From: Priestia filamentosa
GTDB taxonomy: Bacteria; Bacillota; Bacilli; Bacillales; Bacillaceae_H
Assembly: GCF_900177535.1 (NCBI RefSeq)
Contig: NZ_FXAJ01000004.1
Coordinates: forward strand, 1 to 64,000
Reading direction: 5' to 3'
DNA length: 64,000 bases
Shown: positions 55,397-63,610 of the stretch, piece by piece
Numbering within the stretch: the first letter of the stretch is position 1
Layout: each line of letters starts with the position of its first letter
Notes under the pieces: generated by a model
Database searches by the model: none
What the model was told of the DNA's origin: nothing
Seen by the model: only the letters and a program-made list of their open reading frames with translations
Position numbers and translations under genes: made by a program

Positions 55397-55680
55397 GTTT
55401 ATTCTCTGAAAGTTTGAGTTTGCCGTCTCTTTTGTAGAGTGTAAGTGGCCCAGCAGTGAGAAAGCTAAGTTTAAGACCAACAAGTTGGCCAAAGAACAGA
55501 TGTCCTAGTACATGGATAAAAATCGTAATAAACCAAATTAAAAGCCCGATCTATATAAAAGAGAGTGTGGATGAGAATGATGAAGGTACAAAACTAATAA
55601 GAAGGTGAGATAAGCCCTGCTCCTAATAGGAAAAACAAAGGTCTTTTTAAAACTAGAATAATGATCAACCTCCCTTATAA
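55380..55680 (-). pseudogene. Remnant of an M50-type membrane metalloprotease
   Basis: Read on the minus strand, one frame gives IWFITIFIHVLGHLFFGQLV and then GLKLSFLTAGPLTLYKRDGKLKLSENK, the N-terminal part of an M50/site-2-protease-like protein. The HExxH motif has become HVLGH (55514-55500), so a zinc-site glutamate is lost. An in-frame TAG lies a few codons upstream, and pieces of the earlier N-terminus (KRPLFFLLGAGLISPSY) appear in another frame. The rest of the protease is missing. It fills the 410-base gap after mntH. Confidence 0.65.
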
Positions 55681-55774
55681 TAACTGTATTAATTTTCTTT
55701 TTTTTCTATAATTAGGATAACGTATTGTAGTATATTAGAAGTAGAAAGAAAATGAATAGGGGGAGGAGATACAA

Positions 55775-56203
55775 ATGATTAAAGTATTAGTAAATGAAGA
55801 TGAAGTTTTATCTGCTTTTCCTGTCATAAATCAGTTGAGACCACATTTAACAATTGATACGTATAAAAAACGAGTTCAAGAAGCGAAGAAAGCTCATCAA
55901 TATGAGCTAGCGGGAGTTTTTAATGAGAAAGGAGAACTTGTTGCTGCAACAGGATATATGCCTAAACTGATGCTTTATGATGGTCATTCTGTATGGGTTT
56001 GTGATCTTGTTGTAAGTGAAAAGGAGCGTTCAAAAGGACATGGAGAAAGACTTCTACGTTTCGTTGAGGAAAGATCGAAAAAGTGGGGTTGTGTTAACAT
56101 GACTCTTTCATCTGGATTACAGAGACAAGATGCCCACCGCTTCTACGAAGAAAAAGCAGGCTTTGAAAGAAAAAGCTATACGTTTAAGCGAGAATTTATA
56201 TAA
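55775..56203 (+). CDS. GNAT-family N-acetyltransferase
   Basis: The 142-residue GNAT protein has the acetyl-CoA loop VVSEKERSKGHGERLLRFVEE and the late HRFYEEKAGFERKSYTF. Its substrate is unknown. GGGGGAGGAG precedes the ATG. Confidence 0.87.
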   Translation: MIKVLVNEDEVLSAFPVINQLRPHLTIDTYKKRVQEAKKAHQYELAGVFNEKGELVAATGYMPKLMLYDGHSVWVCDLVVSEKERSKGHGERLLRFVEERSKKWGCVNMTLSSGLQRQDAHRFYEEKAGFERKSYTFKREFI

Positions 56204-56240
56204 AAAGCCGCCCACCTTTATTGGTTGGACGACTTTTCAT
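56203..56240. terminator. Convergent terminator between GNAT and LCP genes
   Basis: AAAAGCCGCCCACC pairs imperfectly with GGTTGGACGACTTTT (two wobbles). Confidence 0.65.
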
Positions 56241-57174
56241 TTTCATCATCTAAAAATTCTTGTAAAGCTTCTTTATTTTTATCAATATCAAGAACAAGAG
56301 CAGCACCAATACTACCACCTAGGTTTTCTTCAGTAAATCCGTCTTCTATAGGGAGGCGGAAACTTTCAACTTCGCGGTTATCACTTGATAGAAACTCTTT
56401 AGCGATCCATGCAAGCTGTCCTGTGCCTAAATTTGTTTCAAGATTTGAATTTACAATTCCTGCTAACTTTGGAATTTTTAAGATGTTTGTCACTTGAACT
56501 GCTTGATCTTTTAGTTTTCCGATGACTTCCTGCTGTCTTTTAACCCGCCCAAAATCGCTTTGGGCATCATGGCGGAAGCGTACATATCCAAGAAGTTCTT
56601 CACCGTGAAGGGTTTGTTTACCGGGCTTTAAAGTCATATGGATACCGTGTGACATTTCATATGGAATGTCCACTTCAATTCCGTCTGGGGCAATGGTGTC
56701 TACAATTTTGGGAAAGCCTTTGAAGTCAACAATAGCATAATAGTGAACATTCACTCCAAAATTCTCTTTAATTGTTTTTCGAAGAAGTTCTGGGCCACCA
56801 ATAGCATATGCTGCATTAATTTTATTTTTTCCATGACCAGGAATCTTTACATAAGAATCACGCATGATAGAAACTACTTTTGCTTTGTTTGTATCAAAGT
56901 TGTAGTGTGCGATCATAATGGTGTCTGTTCTCGGTGTTTCCTCACCTCTGGCATCTCCACCAAGAATTAAAACATTTGTCCGTGTTGGAAGCTCATCAGC
57001 TCCTTTAAAATCTTGAAACTGATTAAGATTAGAATCAGAACGATCAAAGCCTTGTATGTATTGATAAATTGAATAACCTGCTACAACCAAAAATAGAAGC
57101 AATAAAATTCTTAAAAAATTCCGAGTTCGTTTCTTGCGATTTTTTCTTCTTTGCCTTCGTGCTTCTTGTCGCAT
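56218..57174 (-). CDS. LytR-CpsA-Psr (LCP) family cell-wall ligase
   Basis: The 318-residue protein has a very basic cytoplasmic start (RQEARRQRRKNRKKR), one membrane helix (about 20-40) and an external LCP domain: LILGGDARGEETPRTDTIMI, SIMRDSYVKIPG, NAAYAIGGPELL and GYVRFRHDAQSDFGRVKRQQ. LCP enzymes attach teichoic acids or other glycopolymers to peptidoglycan. The ATG at 57174 follows AGAGGTG; the 23-codon upstream extension has no ribosome site. Confidence 0.92.
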   Translation of the reverse strand: MRQEARRQRRKNRKKRTRNFLRILLLLFLVVAGYSIYQYIQGFDRSDSNLNQFQDFKGADELPTRTNVLILGGDARGEETPRTDTIMIAHYNFDTNKAKVVSIMRDSYVKIPGHGKNKINAAYAIGGPELLRKTIKENFGVNVHYYAIVDFKGFPKIVDTIAPDGIEVDIPYEMSHGIHMTLKPGKQTLHGEELLGYVRFRHDAQSDFGRVKRQQEVIGKLKDQAVQVTNILKIPKLAGIVNSNLETNLGTGQLAWIAKEFLSSDNREVESFRLPIEDGFTEENLGGSIGAALVLDIDKNKEALQEFLDDENEKSSNQ

Positions 57175-57576
57175 GGATTCGCACCTCTTGCACTCTAAAT
57201 AATAGTTTCTTTTGATACATAGTTCTTTTGTACAGTATACCATATGTCATAAACGTAGGAATATTTATCAATAAAATCAATTTCTTGTTTAAATTATCCT
57301 GCTAATAAAAGGTCTATTTACCGATTGAGAACAATGGGTTCTTTTATTATTTTAAGAAGAGGAGAGAAATATACTTTATTTCTAATGCAAGACGTGTAAT
57401 AAAGGGATAAAAAGGACATAAAACTCATCATTTTACATTTTAAGGATATATTTAGGTAAAAAGAATCATTTTTAAATTATCGATACTTTTTTATGTTATA
57501 CTTTTCCTTCTTTCCCTTAAAATAGAGATAAGTCTGTAGTAGAATAGTAATAGAGTGAGTTCAAGGGGATGAACGT
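57175..57576. other. Divergent intergenic region LCP / PlcR-like
   Basis: These 400 bases hold the two divergent promoters. I see no coding region. A short stem, AGAAC/GTTCT followed by TTTT, lies near 57328-57345. A classical PlcR box (TATGNAN4TNCATA) is absent. The promoter of the PlcR-like gene is not obvious. Confidence 0.45.
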
Positions 57577-58449
57577 ATGAACGAGTATTATATTGGACAG
57601 AAGATTAAAAACCTGAGAAAGAAGATGGGCTTAAGACAGTCTGAATTAGCTGAAGGCATTTGTTCTCAATCACAAGTAAGTAAGTTTGAAAAAGGAGAAG
57701 GCATCCCCTCTAGTATCATTTTATATCGTCTCTCTCAAAGGTTAGGGGCGCCGATGGAATACTTTTTTGAAGAGAATTTAGAAGAGTATATTCAACCTGT
57801 TAAGAAACTTATTCGGTATTATGTGGATGAGATGAATTATAAAATGGTTTTTGACATTATTACAAAAGAAAAAAGAACTGAAATGTATAAATGTGATTTA
57901 AATTATCAACAGTTCTTAATTTGGCATGAAGGTATCTGCCGGCAGCATATGTTCCGTAACTTTAGAAAGGCTAAAGATTTGTTATTAGAGGCTATAGATC
58001 TTTCGGGAGCTACTAAAGTTTCTCCCTCTAATAGGAAAACTGAAATATTAAATAGCTTAGCTATTATACATGGTCATAAGGGAGATCTAGATACAGCGAT
58101 CCATTTTCATAATCAGGCAATTAAAGAATGGGAAAGTCTAGATCATGTTGATGATCCTACAGTTTATCAAAAGCTTTTATTCAATGAAGCTAAAACTTTA
58201 GGAGAAGCGAGAGAATATGAGAAGTCACTTGAAAGAGCTGAAAAGGGACTTGAAGTCTGTCTACAAAACAACTCTTTGTACATTTTTGCGGAGTTACTCT
58301 ATGAAAAGGGAGAAGCACTCCGTAACCTAGGAGAAAGTGCAGAGGCTTTAAAACTATATCGTCAGTCTGAAAATGTTCTACGATTACAAGAGAACTTATC
58401 ATTAGCTGATATGGTTCGTGACGATATAAGAGAACTTTATGGAGAATAA
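57577..58449 (+). CDS. PlcR-like HTH-TPR peptide receptor (RNPP family)
   Basis: The 290-residue protein begins with an XRE helix-turn-helix (about 6-62: IGQKIKNLRKKMGLRQSELA, then SQSQVSKFEKGEGIPSSIIL) followed by five or so TPR-like repeats (about 75-285: NSLAIIHGHKGDLDTAIHFH, LLYEKGEALRNLGESAEAL). Length and layout match PlcR (285 aa), a quorum-sensing activator that binds a re-imported peptide. A 45-residue exported-propeptide gene begins 76 bases downstream, the plcR-papR arrangement. GGGGATG precedes the ATG. Confidence 0.87.
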   Translation: MNEYYIGQKIKNLRKKMGLRQSELAEGICSQSQVSKFEKGEGIPSSIILYRLSQRLGAPMEYFFEENLEEYIQPVKKLIRYYVDEMNYKMVFDIITKEKRTEMYKCDLNYQQFLIWHEGICRQHMFRNFRKAKDLLLEAIDLSGATKVSPSNRKTEILNSLAIIHGHKGDLDTAIHFHNQAIKEWESLDHVDDPTVYQKLLFNEAKTLGEAREYEKSLERAEKGLEVCLQNNSLYIFAELLYEKGEALRNLGESAEALKLYRQSENVLRLQENLSLADMVRDDIRELYGE

Positions 58450-58525
58450 TGTTTCAAATTTAAATTAGGATAGTTTGAGTACTTTTAGTTTTAAATAGAT
58501 ATTAAAAGAAGAAAGGGAGAGTTTC

Positions 58526-58663
58526 ATGATTAAGAAAATTGTATATGCAGCCTTTTTTACAGCATTTGCTGCTAGTATTATAGTAGGAGGAATTTTAGAC
58601 ACTAACCTTTTAGGAGTAGTAGATCAAAATATTTTTACATTACAAATGCAATACCGTCATTAG
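58526..58663 (+). CDS. PapR-like exported signalling propeptide (45 aa)
   Basis: This small gene encodes a lysine-containing start (MIKKIVYAAFFTAFAAS), a hydrophobic export segment (about 5-24) and a polar C-terminal part (DTNLLGVVDQNIFTLQMQYRH). Size and layout match PapR (48 aa), whose C-terminal end is released, re-imported and bound by PlcR. AAAGGGAGAG lies six to seven bases before the ATG and a terminator follows at once. The mature peptide would be the last 5-11 residues, but the cut site cannot be read from sequence. Confidence 0.72.
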   Translation: MIKKIVYAAFFTAFAASIIVGGILDTNLLGVVDQNIFTLQMQYRH

Positions 58664-58672
58664 AATAATCTG

Positions 58673-58702
58673 AAAAGAGAGGAGAATTTCCTCTCTTTTT
58701 TA
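58673..58702 (+). terminator. Terminator after the propeptide gene
   Basis: AAAAGAGAGGA pairs with TCCTCTCTTTT and further T follow. It closes the receptor-propeptide unit. Confidence 0.87.
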
Positions 58703-58729
58703 TACTTACATTTCTACGGAGGATTCATC

Positions 58730-59170
58730 ATGTCTTTTACCTTAAAACCATTCAACAACCTAACCCCAAAGGAACTTTATGCAATTTTAAAAGTACGTAT
58801 CGACGTTTTCGTTGTGGAACAGAACTGCTTGTATCATGAAGCAGATGATAAAGATCAAGAGTGTTACCACTTATTTAAAGAAGAAGATGGGATTATTGCT
58901 GCCTATGTGCGAATTTTACCGAGAGGCGTCTCATATAAGGAAGCATCAATTGGACGAGTGCTTGTTCATAAGGATTTTAGGGGGATTGGCTTAGGATATG
59001 AGATTATGGAAAGAGCTCTTAGATTTTTAGAAGAAGAGCTTTGTGAAACAACGATAAAAATTCAGGCTCAAGCTCATCTAGAGAAATTCTATGGAAGCTT
59101 TGGGTTCCAAGCCATTACATTACCATATGATGATGAGGGGATTCCTCACGTTGATATGATTAAAAAGTAG
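58730..59170 (+). CDS. ElaA-type GNAT acetyltransferase
   Basis: The 146-residue protein matches the ElaA branch of GNATs: LYAILKVRIDVFVVEQNCLY near the start, IGRVLVHKDFRGIGLGYEIM as the acetyl-CoA loop, and FYGSFGFQAI. Its substrate is unknown. ACGGAGG precedes the ATG. Confidence 0.9.
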   Translation: MSFTLKPFNNLTPKELYAILKVRIDVFVVEQNCLYHEADDKDQECYHLFKEEDGIIAAYVRILPRGVSYKEASIGRVLVHKDFRGIGLGYEIMERALRFLEEELCETTIKIQAQAHLEKFYGSFGFQAITLPYDDEGIPHVDMIKK

Positions 59171-59320
59171 ATGAATTTCTACTTCTTTTAAAAAGAGTTT
59201 AATTCTTGAACAGTTTGTAAAAAATATTATAAAAGCATTGTCACTAGGTAGAAACCTCTATAAAATTAAAATGAACCTAATGTAAAAGTAAAACTTAAGA
59301 GAGAGTTGGGGGGAGAAAAC

Positions 59321-59662
59321 GTGGATTTATGGGAAATCTTTTTTAAAGCACACCAAGGATCTTGGGGAGTGCTTGTTGTACTTTATCTTATAAGCTATAT
59401 CTTTAGTAAACAGAAAATCACACATATGATTTTACGTTTATTTTACGTAATCATGCTTGTATCAGGTATTGGAATGCTTGCACTTGGCGCATTACAAACC
59501 GTATTTATCGTAAAACTTGTTATTGCAGTTCTTGCAATTGGACTAATGGAAATGACGATTTTAAGAAAGAGAAGAAATGAACCAACAGGTGCTTTCTTTA
59601 TTTTATTGATTGTTCTTGTTGCAGTTCTTGTATCAATAGGATATGGATATATTCGCTTCTAA
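59321..59662 (+). CDS. yisL: YisL-family membrane protein
   Basis: The 113-residue protein has four membrane helices (DUF1516/YisL family): WEIFFKAHQGSWGVLVVLYL, MILRLFYVIMLVSGIGML, VFIVKLVIAVLAIGLMEM and a C-terminal helix. Its function is unknown. The GTG at 59321 follows GGGGGGAG; an in-frame TTG at 59306 sits inside that site. Confidence 0.87.
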   Translation: MDLWEIFFKAHQGSWGVLVVLYLISYIFSKQKITHMILRLFYVIMLVSGIGMLALGALQTVFIVKLVIAVLAIGLMEMTILRKRRNEPTGAFFILLIVLVAVLVSIGYGYIRF

Positions 59663-59701
59663 AAAAGCTAGCTTAGCAATCGCTAAGCTAGCTTTTTTAT
59701 T
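59661..59701. terminator. Bidirectional terminator, yisL / aldo-keto reductase
   Basis: AAAAAGCTAGCTTAGC pairs perfectly with GCTAAGCTAGCTTTTT around AATC. Confidence 0.88.
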
Positions 59702-60602
59702 AAGGCACTTCATGTCCCATTGAGCTTTGTAAGATTTCAAACCATTGCTCAGTTGAAATAGAATAATTTAGAGCATCTACAGCGTTATGAATCCGTTCTT
59801 TCTTGCCTGAGCCGACAATTGGCATAATGCGGGCAGGGTGAGCAAGAAGCCATGAGTAGATGACTTTATCAATCTCTGCGATTCCAAGCTCTTCTCCGAC
59901 TTTTTTTAGAGTAGCGTGAAGACGGAGTGATTTTTCATCTTGTTCAGTAAAAATGCTTCCACCACCAAGCGGTGACCATGCCATTGGAGGAATCCGTTTT
60001 TCTTGACAAAGATTAAGCGTTCCATCTAGAAAGTTTTCTAAGTTGGAAGGAGACAGTTCAAGCTGGTTTGTAACAAGTGGAAAGTCAAGGTAAGATTCCA
60101 GCATACGAAACTGATGATTTTTAAAGTTTGAAACCCCAAAATGACGCACTTTTCCTTCACGATGAAGAGTCGAAAAAGCTTCAGCAACTTCTTCTGGATT
60201 CATAAATGGATCTGGTCTATGAATGAGTAACAAGTCAATATAGTCTGTTTTAAGGGCTTTCAATGAGTTGTGAGCAGATAATAAAATGTGCTCATAACTT
60301 GTATTATAATAATGTGAAGTGTGTTGAGGGCGTTGCTTTGATGGTAAGACAATACCGCACTTTGTGACAAGCTCTATCTTGTCTCGAAGAGAAGGTTTAA
60401 GAGAAAGGGCTTCCCCAAATCTTTCTTCACAAAGGTAACTTCCATAAATGTCTGCATGATCAAACGTTGTAATACCTTCATTTAAGCAATATTCAATGAG
60501 TTCGAGTGTTTCTTTTGATGAGTATTTCCAATCTTCTAACCGCCATAATCCATGAATAATACGAGAAAATGATAAATTTTCAGCAATTTGTATCCTCTCC
60601 AT
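59700..60602 (-). CDS. Aldo/keto reductase (YcsN/YdhF type)
   Basis: The 300-residue AKR has Asp and Tyr in TFDHADIYGSY, Lys in VTKCGI, His in LLIHRPDP, and IMPIVGSGKKERI for cofactor binding. This layout fits the YdhF/YcsN oxidoreductases. The substrate is unknown. AAGGAGG precedes the ATG. Confidence 0.9.
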   Translation of the reverse strand: MERIQIAENLSFSRIIHGLWRLEDWKYSSKETLELIEYCLNEGITTFDHADIYGSYLCEERFGEALSLKPSLRDKIELVTKCGIVLPSKQRPQHTSHYYNTSYEHILLSAHNSLKALKTDYIDLLLIHRPDPFMNPEEVAEAFSTLHREGKVRHFGVSNFKNHQFRMLESYLDFPLVTNQLELSPSNLENFLDGTLNLCQEKRIPPMAWSPLGGGSIFTEQDEKSLRLHATLKKVGEELGIAEIDKVIYSWLLAHPARIMPIVGSGKKERIHNAVDALNYSISTEQWFEILQSSMGHEVP

Positions 60603-60789
60603 AGCTATTCCTCCTTAGCAAGACTCTTTTTTTATTATCTCTGAATCCTTGTTTTCTGACAAATGAAAACTTGTGGACAATATGTTTAACGAAAAAGTGA
60701 AAAAGTGAAAAGAATAAATGTGTATGTATCCTTTTCAAGAGAGAGAGAATAGAAACTTGAAGAAGGCAGAAAAAAATGTAATAATTAAT

Positions 60790-60809
60790 ATATGAGCATA
60801 TAATCATAT
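60790..60809. promoter_or_regulatory. Candidate CzrA/ArsR operator of czcD
   Basis: ATATGA (60790-60795) and TCATAT (60804-60809) are perfect inverted repeats 8 bases apart, matching the ArsR/CzrA operator style. TATAAT (60799-60804) lies inside it, so binding would block RNA polymerase. The start of czcD is 20 bases downstream. Confidence 0.65.
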
Positions 60810-60828
60810 AAAGAAAGGAGAGAGAAAT

Positions 60829-61716
60829 ATGGGGCATGATCATAGTCATCGTCATACGAATAACAAGAAAGCGTTAACGTTTTCCTTTTTCCTCATTTCT
60901 TTTTATCTAGTAGTAGAAGTAATTGGTGGGATCATGACAAATAGCCTTGCTTTACTTTCTGATGCTGGCCATATGCTAAGTGATGCTGTCTCCTTAGGAC
61001 TTAGTTTATTTGCGATTAAGATGGGGGAGAAAAAAGCAACAAATACAAAAACATACGGATATAAACGATTTGAAATATTAGTTGCTTTTTTAAATGGCCT
61101 TGCTCTTATTTTTATTTCACTTTATATTCTTTGGGAAGCTTTTCATCGTCTTTTAACTTCTCCTGAAGTGATGAGTACAGGAATGATCATCATTTCATCA
61201 GTGGGGCTTGTTGTAAACATTGTAGCGGCCTTTCTGTTAATGAAAGGAGATCATCATGATAATTTGAATGTAAGAAGCGCATTTTTGCACGTTTTAGGAG
61301 ACTTGCTCGGATCAATTGGAGCGATTGTAGCAGCTGTCCTTATTTTACTATTTGGATGGAACTGGGCAGACCCTGTTGCAAGTATTATCGTTGCTTTCCT
61401 TGTTATTGTCAGTGGGATAAGAGTGACGAGAGATTCTTTTCATGTCCTAATGGAAGGAACGCCGTCAAACTTAAATACTGAAAAAATTAAAGAGAAATTG
61501 CTAACAATAGATGGAATTAAAGGAGTACAAGATCTTCATATATGGTCAATTTCTTCAGATTTTCCTGCTTTGAGCTGTCATATCGTAGTAGAAGATTTTA
61601 ATCGGTATGAGCAAATTATGACAGAAGTTAAACATATATTGAGTCATGCTTTTCATATTGAACATACGACAATTCAAGTTGATAAACATCAAGATATGTG
61701 TGGTCACTGCCATTAA
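60829..61716 (+). CDS. czcD: CzcD, zinc/cobalt cation diffusion facilitator
   Basis: The 295-residue CDF protein has a histidine-rich start (GHDHSHRH), six membrane segments and the zinc-type sites H48-x3-D52 (GHMLSD) and H154-x3-D158 (HVLGD). The C-terminal domain ends in HQDMCGHCH. It exports Zn2+, and possibly Co2+ or Cd2+. The residue pattern clearly separates it from the Mn-type CDF at 32583. Confidence 0.94.
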   Translation: MGHDHSHRHTNNKKALTFSFFLISFYLVVEVIGGIMTNSLALLSDAGHMLSDAVSLGLSLFAIKMGEKKATNTKTYGYKRFEILVAFLNGLALIFISLYILWEAFHRLLTSPEVMSTGMIIISSVGLVVNIVAAFLLMKGDHHDNLNVRSAFLHVLGDLLGSIGAIVAAVLILLFGWNWADPVASIIVAFLVIVSGIRVTRDSFHVLMEGTPSNLNTEKIKEKLLTIDGIKGVQDLHIWSISSDFPALSCHIVVEDFNRYEQIMTEVKHILSHAFHIEHTTIQVDKHQDMCGHCH

Positions 61717-61748
61717 AAAAGAGAGGAATAATGTCCTCTCTTTTTTAA
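61717..61748. terminator. Bidirectional terminator czcD / czrA
   Basis: AAAAAAGAGAGGA pairs with TCCTCTCTTTTTT. Confidence 0.87.
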
Positions 61749-62065
61749 TGGTGCTGTGCATGTTCAATTGCTTGTTGTAGCAAATCAATAACGTGTTTGT
61801 CATCATGTGAATAGTAAAGGGTTGTTCCTTCACGCCGGAACTTAACTAAGCGTAAGTTTTTTAAAAATCGAAGCTGATGGGAAACTGTAGATTGAAGCAG
61901 CGATAGTTTTGCAGCGATATCTGACACAGAGTGTTCGCCTTGAAAAAGTAGATGTAGTATCCGTAGGCGGGTTGGATCTGATAAAGCCTTGAATGTTTGG
62001 GATACGATAAAAAGCGTTTCTTCATCAATATCCAAATGAGTTTGTTCTTGCTCATGTTCGCTCAT
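61745..62065 (-). CDS. czrA: CzrA, ArsR-family zinc-responsive repressor
   Basis: The 106-residue protein has the ArsR core [14 protein letters not shown], the recognition helix [19 protein letters not shown], and the alpha-5 metal site D-x-H...H-x2-H in [17 protein letters not shown], as in CzrA/SmtB-type zinc sensors. The ATG at 62065 follows AAAGGAG. It converges on czcD, its likely target. Confidence 0.92.
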   Translation of the reverse strand: MSEHEQEQTHLDIDEETLFIVSQTFKALSDPTRLRILHLLFQGEHSVSDIAAKLSLLQSTVSHQLRFLKNLRLVKFRREGTTLYYSHDDKHVIDLLQQAIEHAQHH

Positions 62066-62211
62066 CGTTTTCGCTCCTTTATTAATCTCTTCTTTATTAT
62101 AAGAAAAGAATGGCAAAGGAACAAACGAAAAAGAAGAAATGTGGATGGTTTACAAAGAAAATAAAAAAGAGGACAATAAAAAATGAAATAACAGAAAGAA
62201 CGTGATACATA

Positions 62212-62589
62212 TTGAAAAATTCTATAGCTGTAGCTGTTGGAGGGGCTTTAGGGGCATATTTGCGATTTGTTACAACTCTTTGGATCCCACACAGCAGCTT
62301 TCCATATCACACACTTTTTCAAAATATAGTTGGAAGTTTTGTATTAGGAGCGCTGACAGCTTATTTTAGTTTGCGAACACGAAGAGAGTGGATTAAGGTA
62401 GGGCTTGGCACAGGGGTTTGTGGTGGGTTTACAACATTCTCTACCTTGGCTTTTGATGCCGTCTTTTTAAAAAGTACAGAGGCGTTTCTTCTTTACATTA
62501 GCATTTCTCTTGGATTTGGTCTTCTTGCTGTCTTTTTAGGTACTAGGTTTGTAAGAACGTTTGTGAAGGAACGAGGTGTAAGGAAGTGA
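62212..62589 (+). CDS. crcB: CrcB/Fluc fluoride channel, subunit 1
   Basis: The 125-residue protein has four membrane helices and CrcB marks: GGALGAYLRF, NIVGSFVLGAL and GVCGGFTTFSTLAFD. Fluc channels are antiparallel dimers that expel F-. It starts with TTG and a modest ribosome site, and overlaps the second crcB by four bases. Paired small homologues usually form heterodimers. Confidence 0.92.
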   Translation: MKNSIAVAVGGALGAYLRFVTTLWIPHSSFPYHTLFQNIVGSFVLGALTAYFSLRTRREWIKVGLGTGVCGGFTTFSTLAFDAVFLKSTEAFLLYISISLGFGLLAVFLGTRFVRTFVKERGVRK

Positions 62590-62948
62590 GTGCCCTTTTT
62601 GTTATAGTTGGAGGAAGCATTGGTGCACTTTGTCGCTACTGGCTTGGTCTTATTTTTCTAGCCTGGACTAAAAAATCAAAGATGCCATTATCAATGCTTA
62701 TCGTGAATGCGCTTGGAGGACTAGGACTTGGCGTATTTTATCATTTTGCTTTTCCTTCATCTTCAACAAGCTCTCTCTATCTTTTGGTAGGAACAGGGTT
62801 TTTTGGAGCATTTACGACTTTTTCAACATTTAGTGTTGAGGCAATGGAGCTTCTTCAAAAGAAAGCATACTGTTTGTTTTTTGGTTATATTTTGCTTTCT
62901 TTTGCAGGAACAATTGGACTTTTTTATTTAGGATATTACGGCATGTAA
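62586..62948 (+). CDS. crcB: CrcB/Fluc fluoride channel, subunit 2
   Basis: The 120-residue partner has GGSIGALCRYWLG, NALGGLGLGVF and GFFGAFTTFSTFSVE. It starts with GTG overlapping the stop of the first gene, which indicates coupled translation. No fluoride riboswitch is visible upstream of the pair. Confidence 0.92.
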   Translation: MSALFVIVGGSIGALCRYWLGLIFLAWTKKSKMPLSMLIVNALGGLGLGVFYHFAFPSSSTSSLYLLVGTGFFGAFTTFSTFSVEAMELLQKKAYCLFFGYILLSFAGTIGLFYLGYYGM

Positions 62949-62949
62949 A

Positions 62950-62978
62950 AAGAGCGGGGAAATTCCGCTCTTTTTTAG
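62950..62978. terminator. Bidirectional terminator crcB / GNAT
   Basis: AAAAGAGCGG pairs with CCGCTCTTTT and further T follow. Confidence 0.86.
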
Positions 62979-63472
62979 TGTGAAAGAAATTTATCATATC
63001 CATAAAATTCATCTTCTTTTCCTTCAAAGTACATTTCTCCAATCTTTTGAAAGCCTTTGCGTTCAAAGAGCTTTTGCGCTGGCTTATTTAAAGAAGATGT
63101 ATCTGTTTTTAAATAGGAAATGCCTTGCTCTCTTGCAAGATGTTCGAAGAAGTCCATAAAAGTAGAAGCAACGCCTTTTCCTCTTACTTCCGGATTTACA
63201 AGAAGACGGTGCAAGACAAGTGCCTTTTCATCTGAGCGCCATTTTATTTGTTTGTACGGTTTTCCCTCAACCATATCAATCGTCGCTGAGCCAGCAATTT
63301 TCCCTTGTTCTTCTTGAACGTACAGAGTGCCGCTACGAATATCTTCTCTAAAAGATTCTTCCGTCGGGTAGGTTTCATCCCACTGGTTGTTTCCTTGAGC
63401 ATTCATCATTTTAATGGATTGCTTTGCTAATGATGCAATTTCAGGGATATCTGTTAGCTGTCCTTTCCGCAC
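62975..63472 (-). CDS. GNAT-family N-acetyltransferase
   Basis: The 165-residue GNAT has LLVNPEVRGKGVASTFMDFFE as acetyl-CoA loop and TSSLNKPAQKLFERKGFQKIG. An unusual segment, NNQWDETYPTEESFREDI, is shared with a Bacillus GNAT subfamily of unknown substrate. It starts with GTG, nine bases after GGAGG. Confidence 0.88.
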   Translation of the reverse strand: MRKGQLTDIPEIASLAKQSIKMMNAQGNNQWDETYPTEESFREDIRSGTLYVQEEQGKIAGSATIDMVEGKPYKQIKWRSDEKALVLHRLLVNPEVRGKGVASTFMDFFEHLAREQGISYLKTDTSSLNKPAQKLFERKGFQKIGEMYFEGKEDEFYGYDKFLSH

Positions 63473-63610
63473 TTATCATCACCTCCGATATTAGGATAAC
63501 CAAATAAGGGAGGAAACAAAAAAGATTTGCTCAATGATCTAATTTACAATTATATACAAAAGTGATATCATAATGATATAAATTGAATATTAATAAAAAG
63601 GAGTGTTGAA

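Noticed and set aside
57244-58525. Classical PlcR box near the PlcR-like gene or its propeptide gene
   Set aside because: No TATGNAN4TNCATA palindrome was found; if the system is autoregulated it uses another site.
62066-62211. Fluoride riboswitch upstream of the crcB pair
   Set aside because: The conserved blocks of the crcB motif are not visible in these 146 bases.
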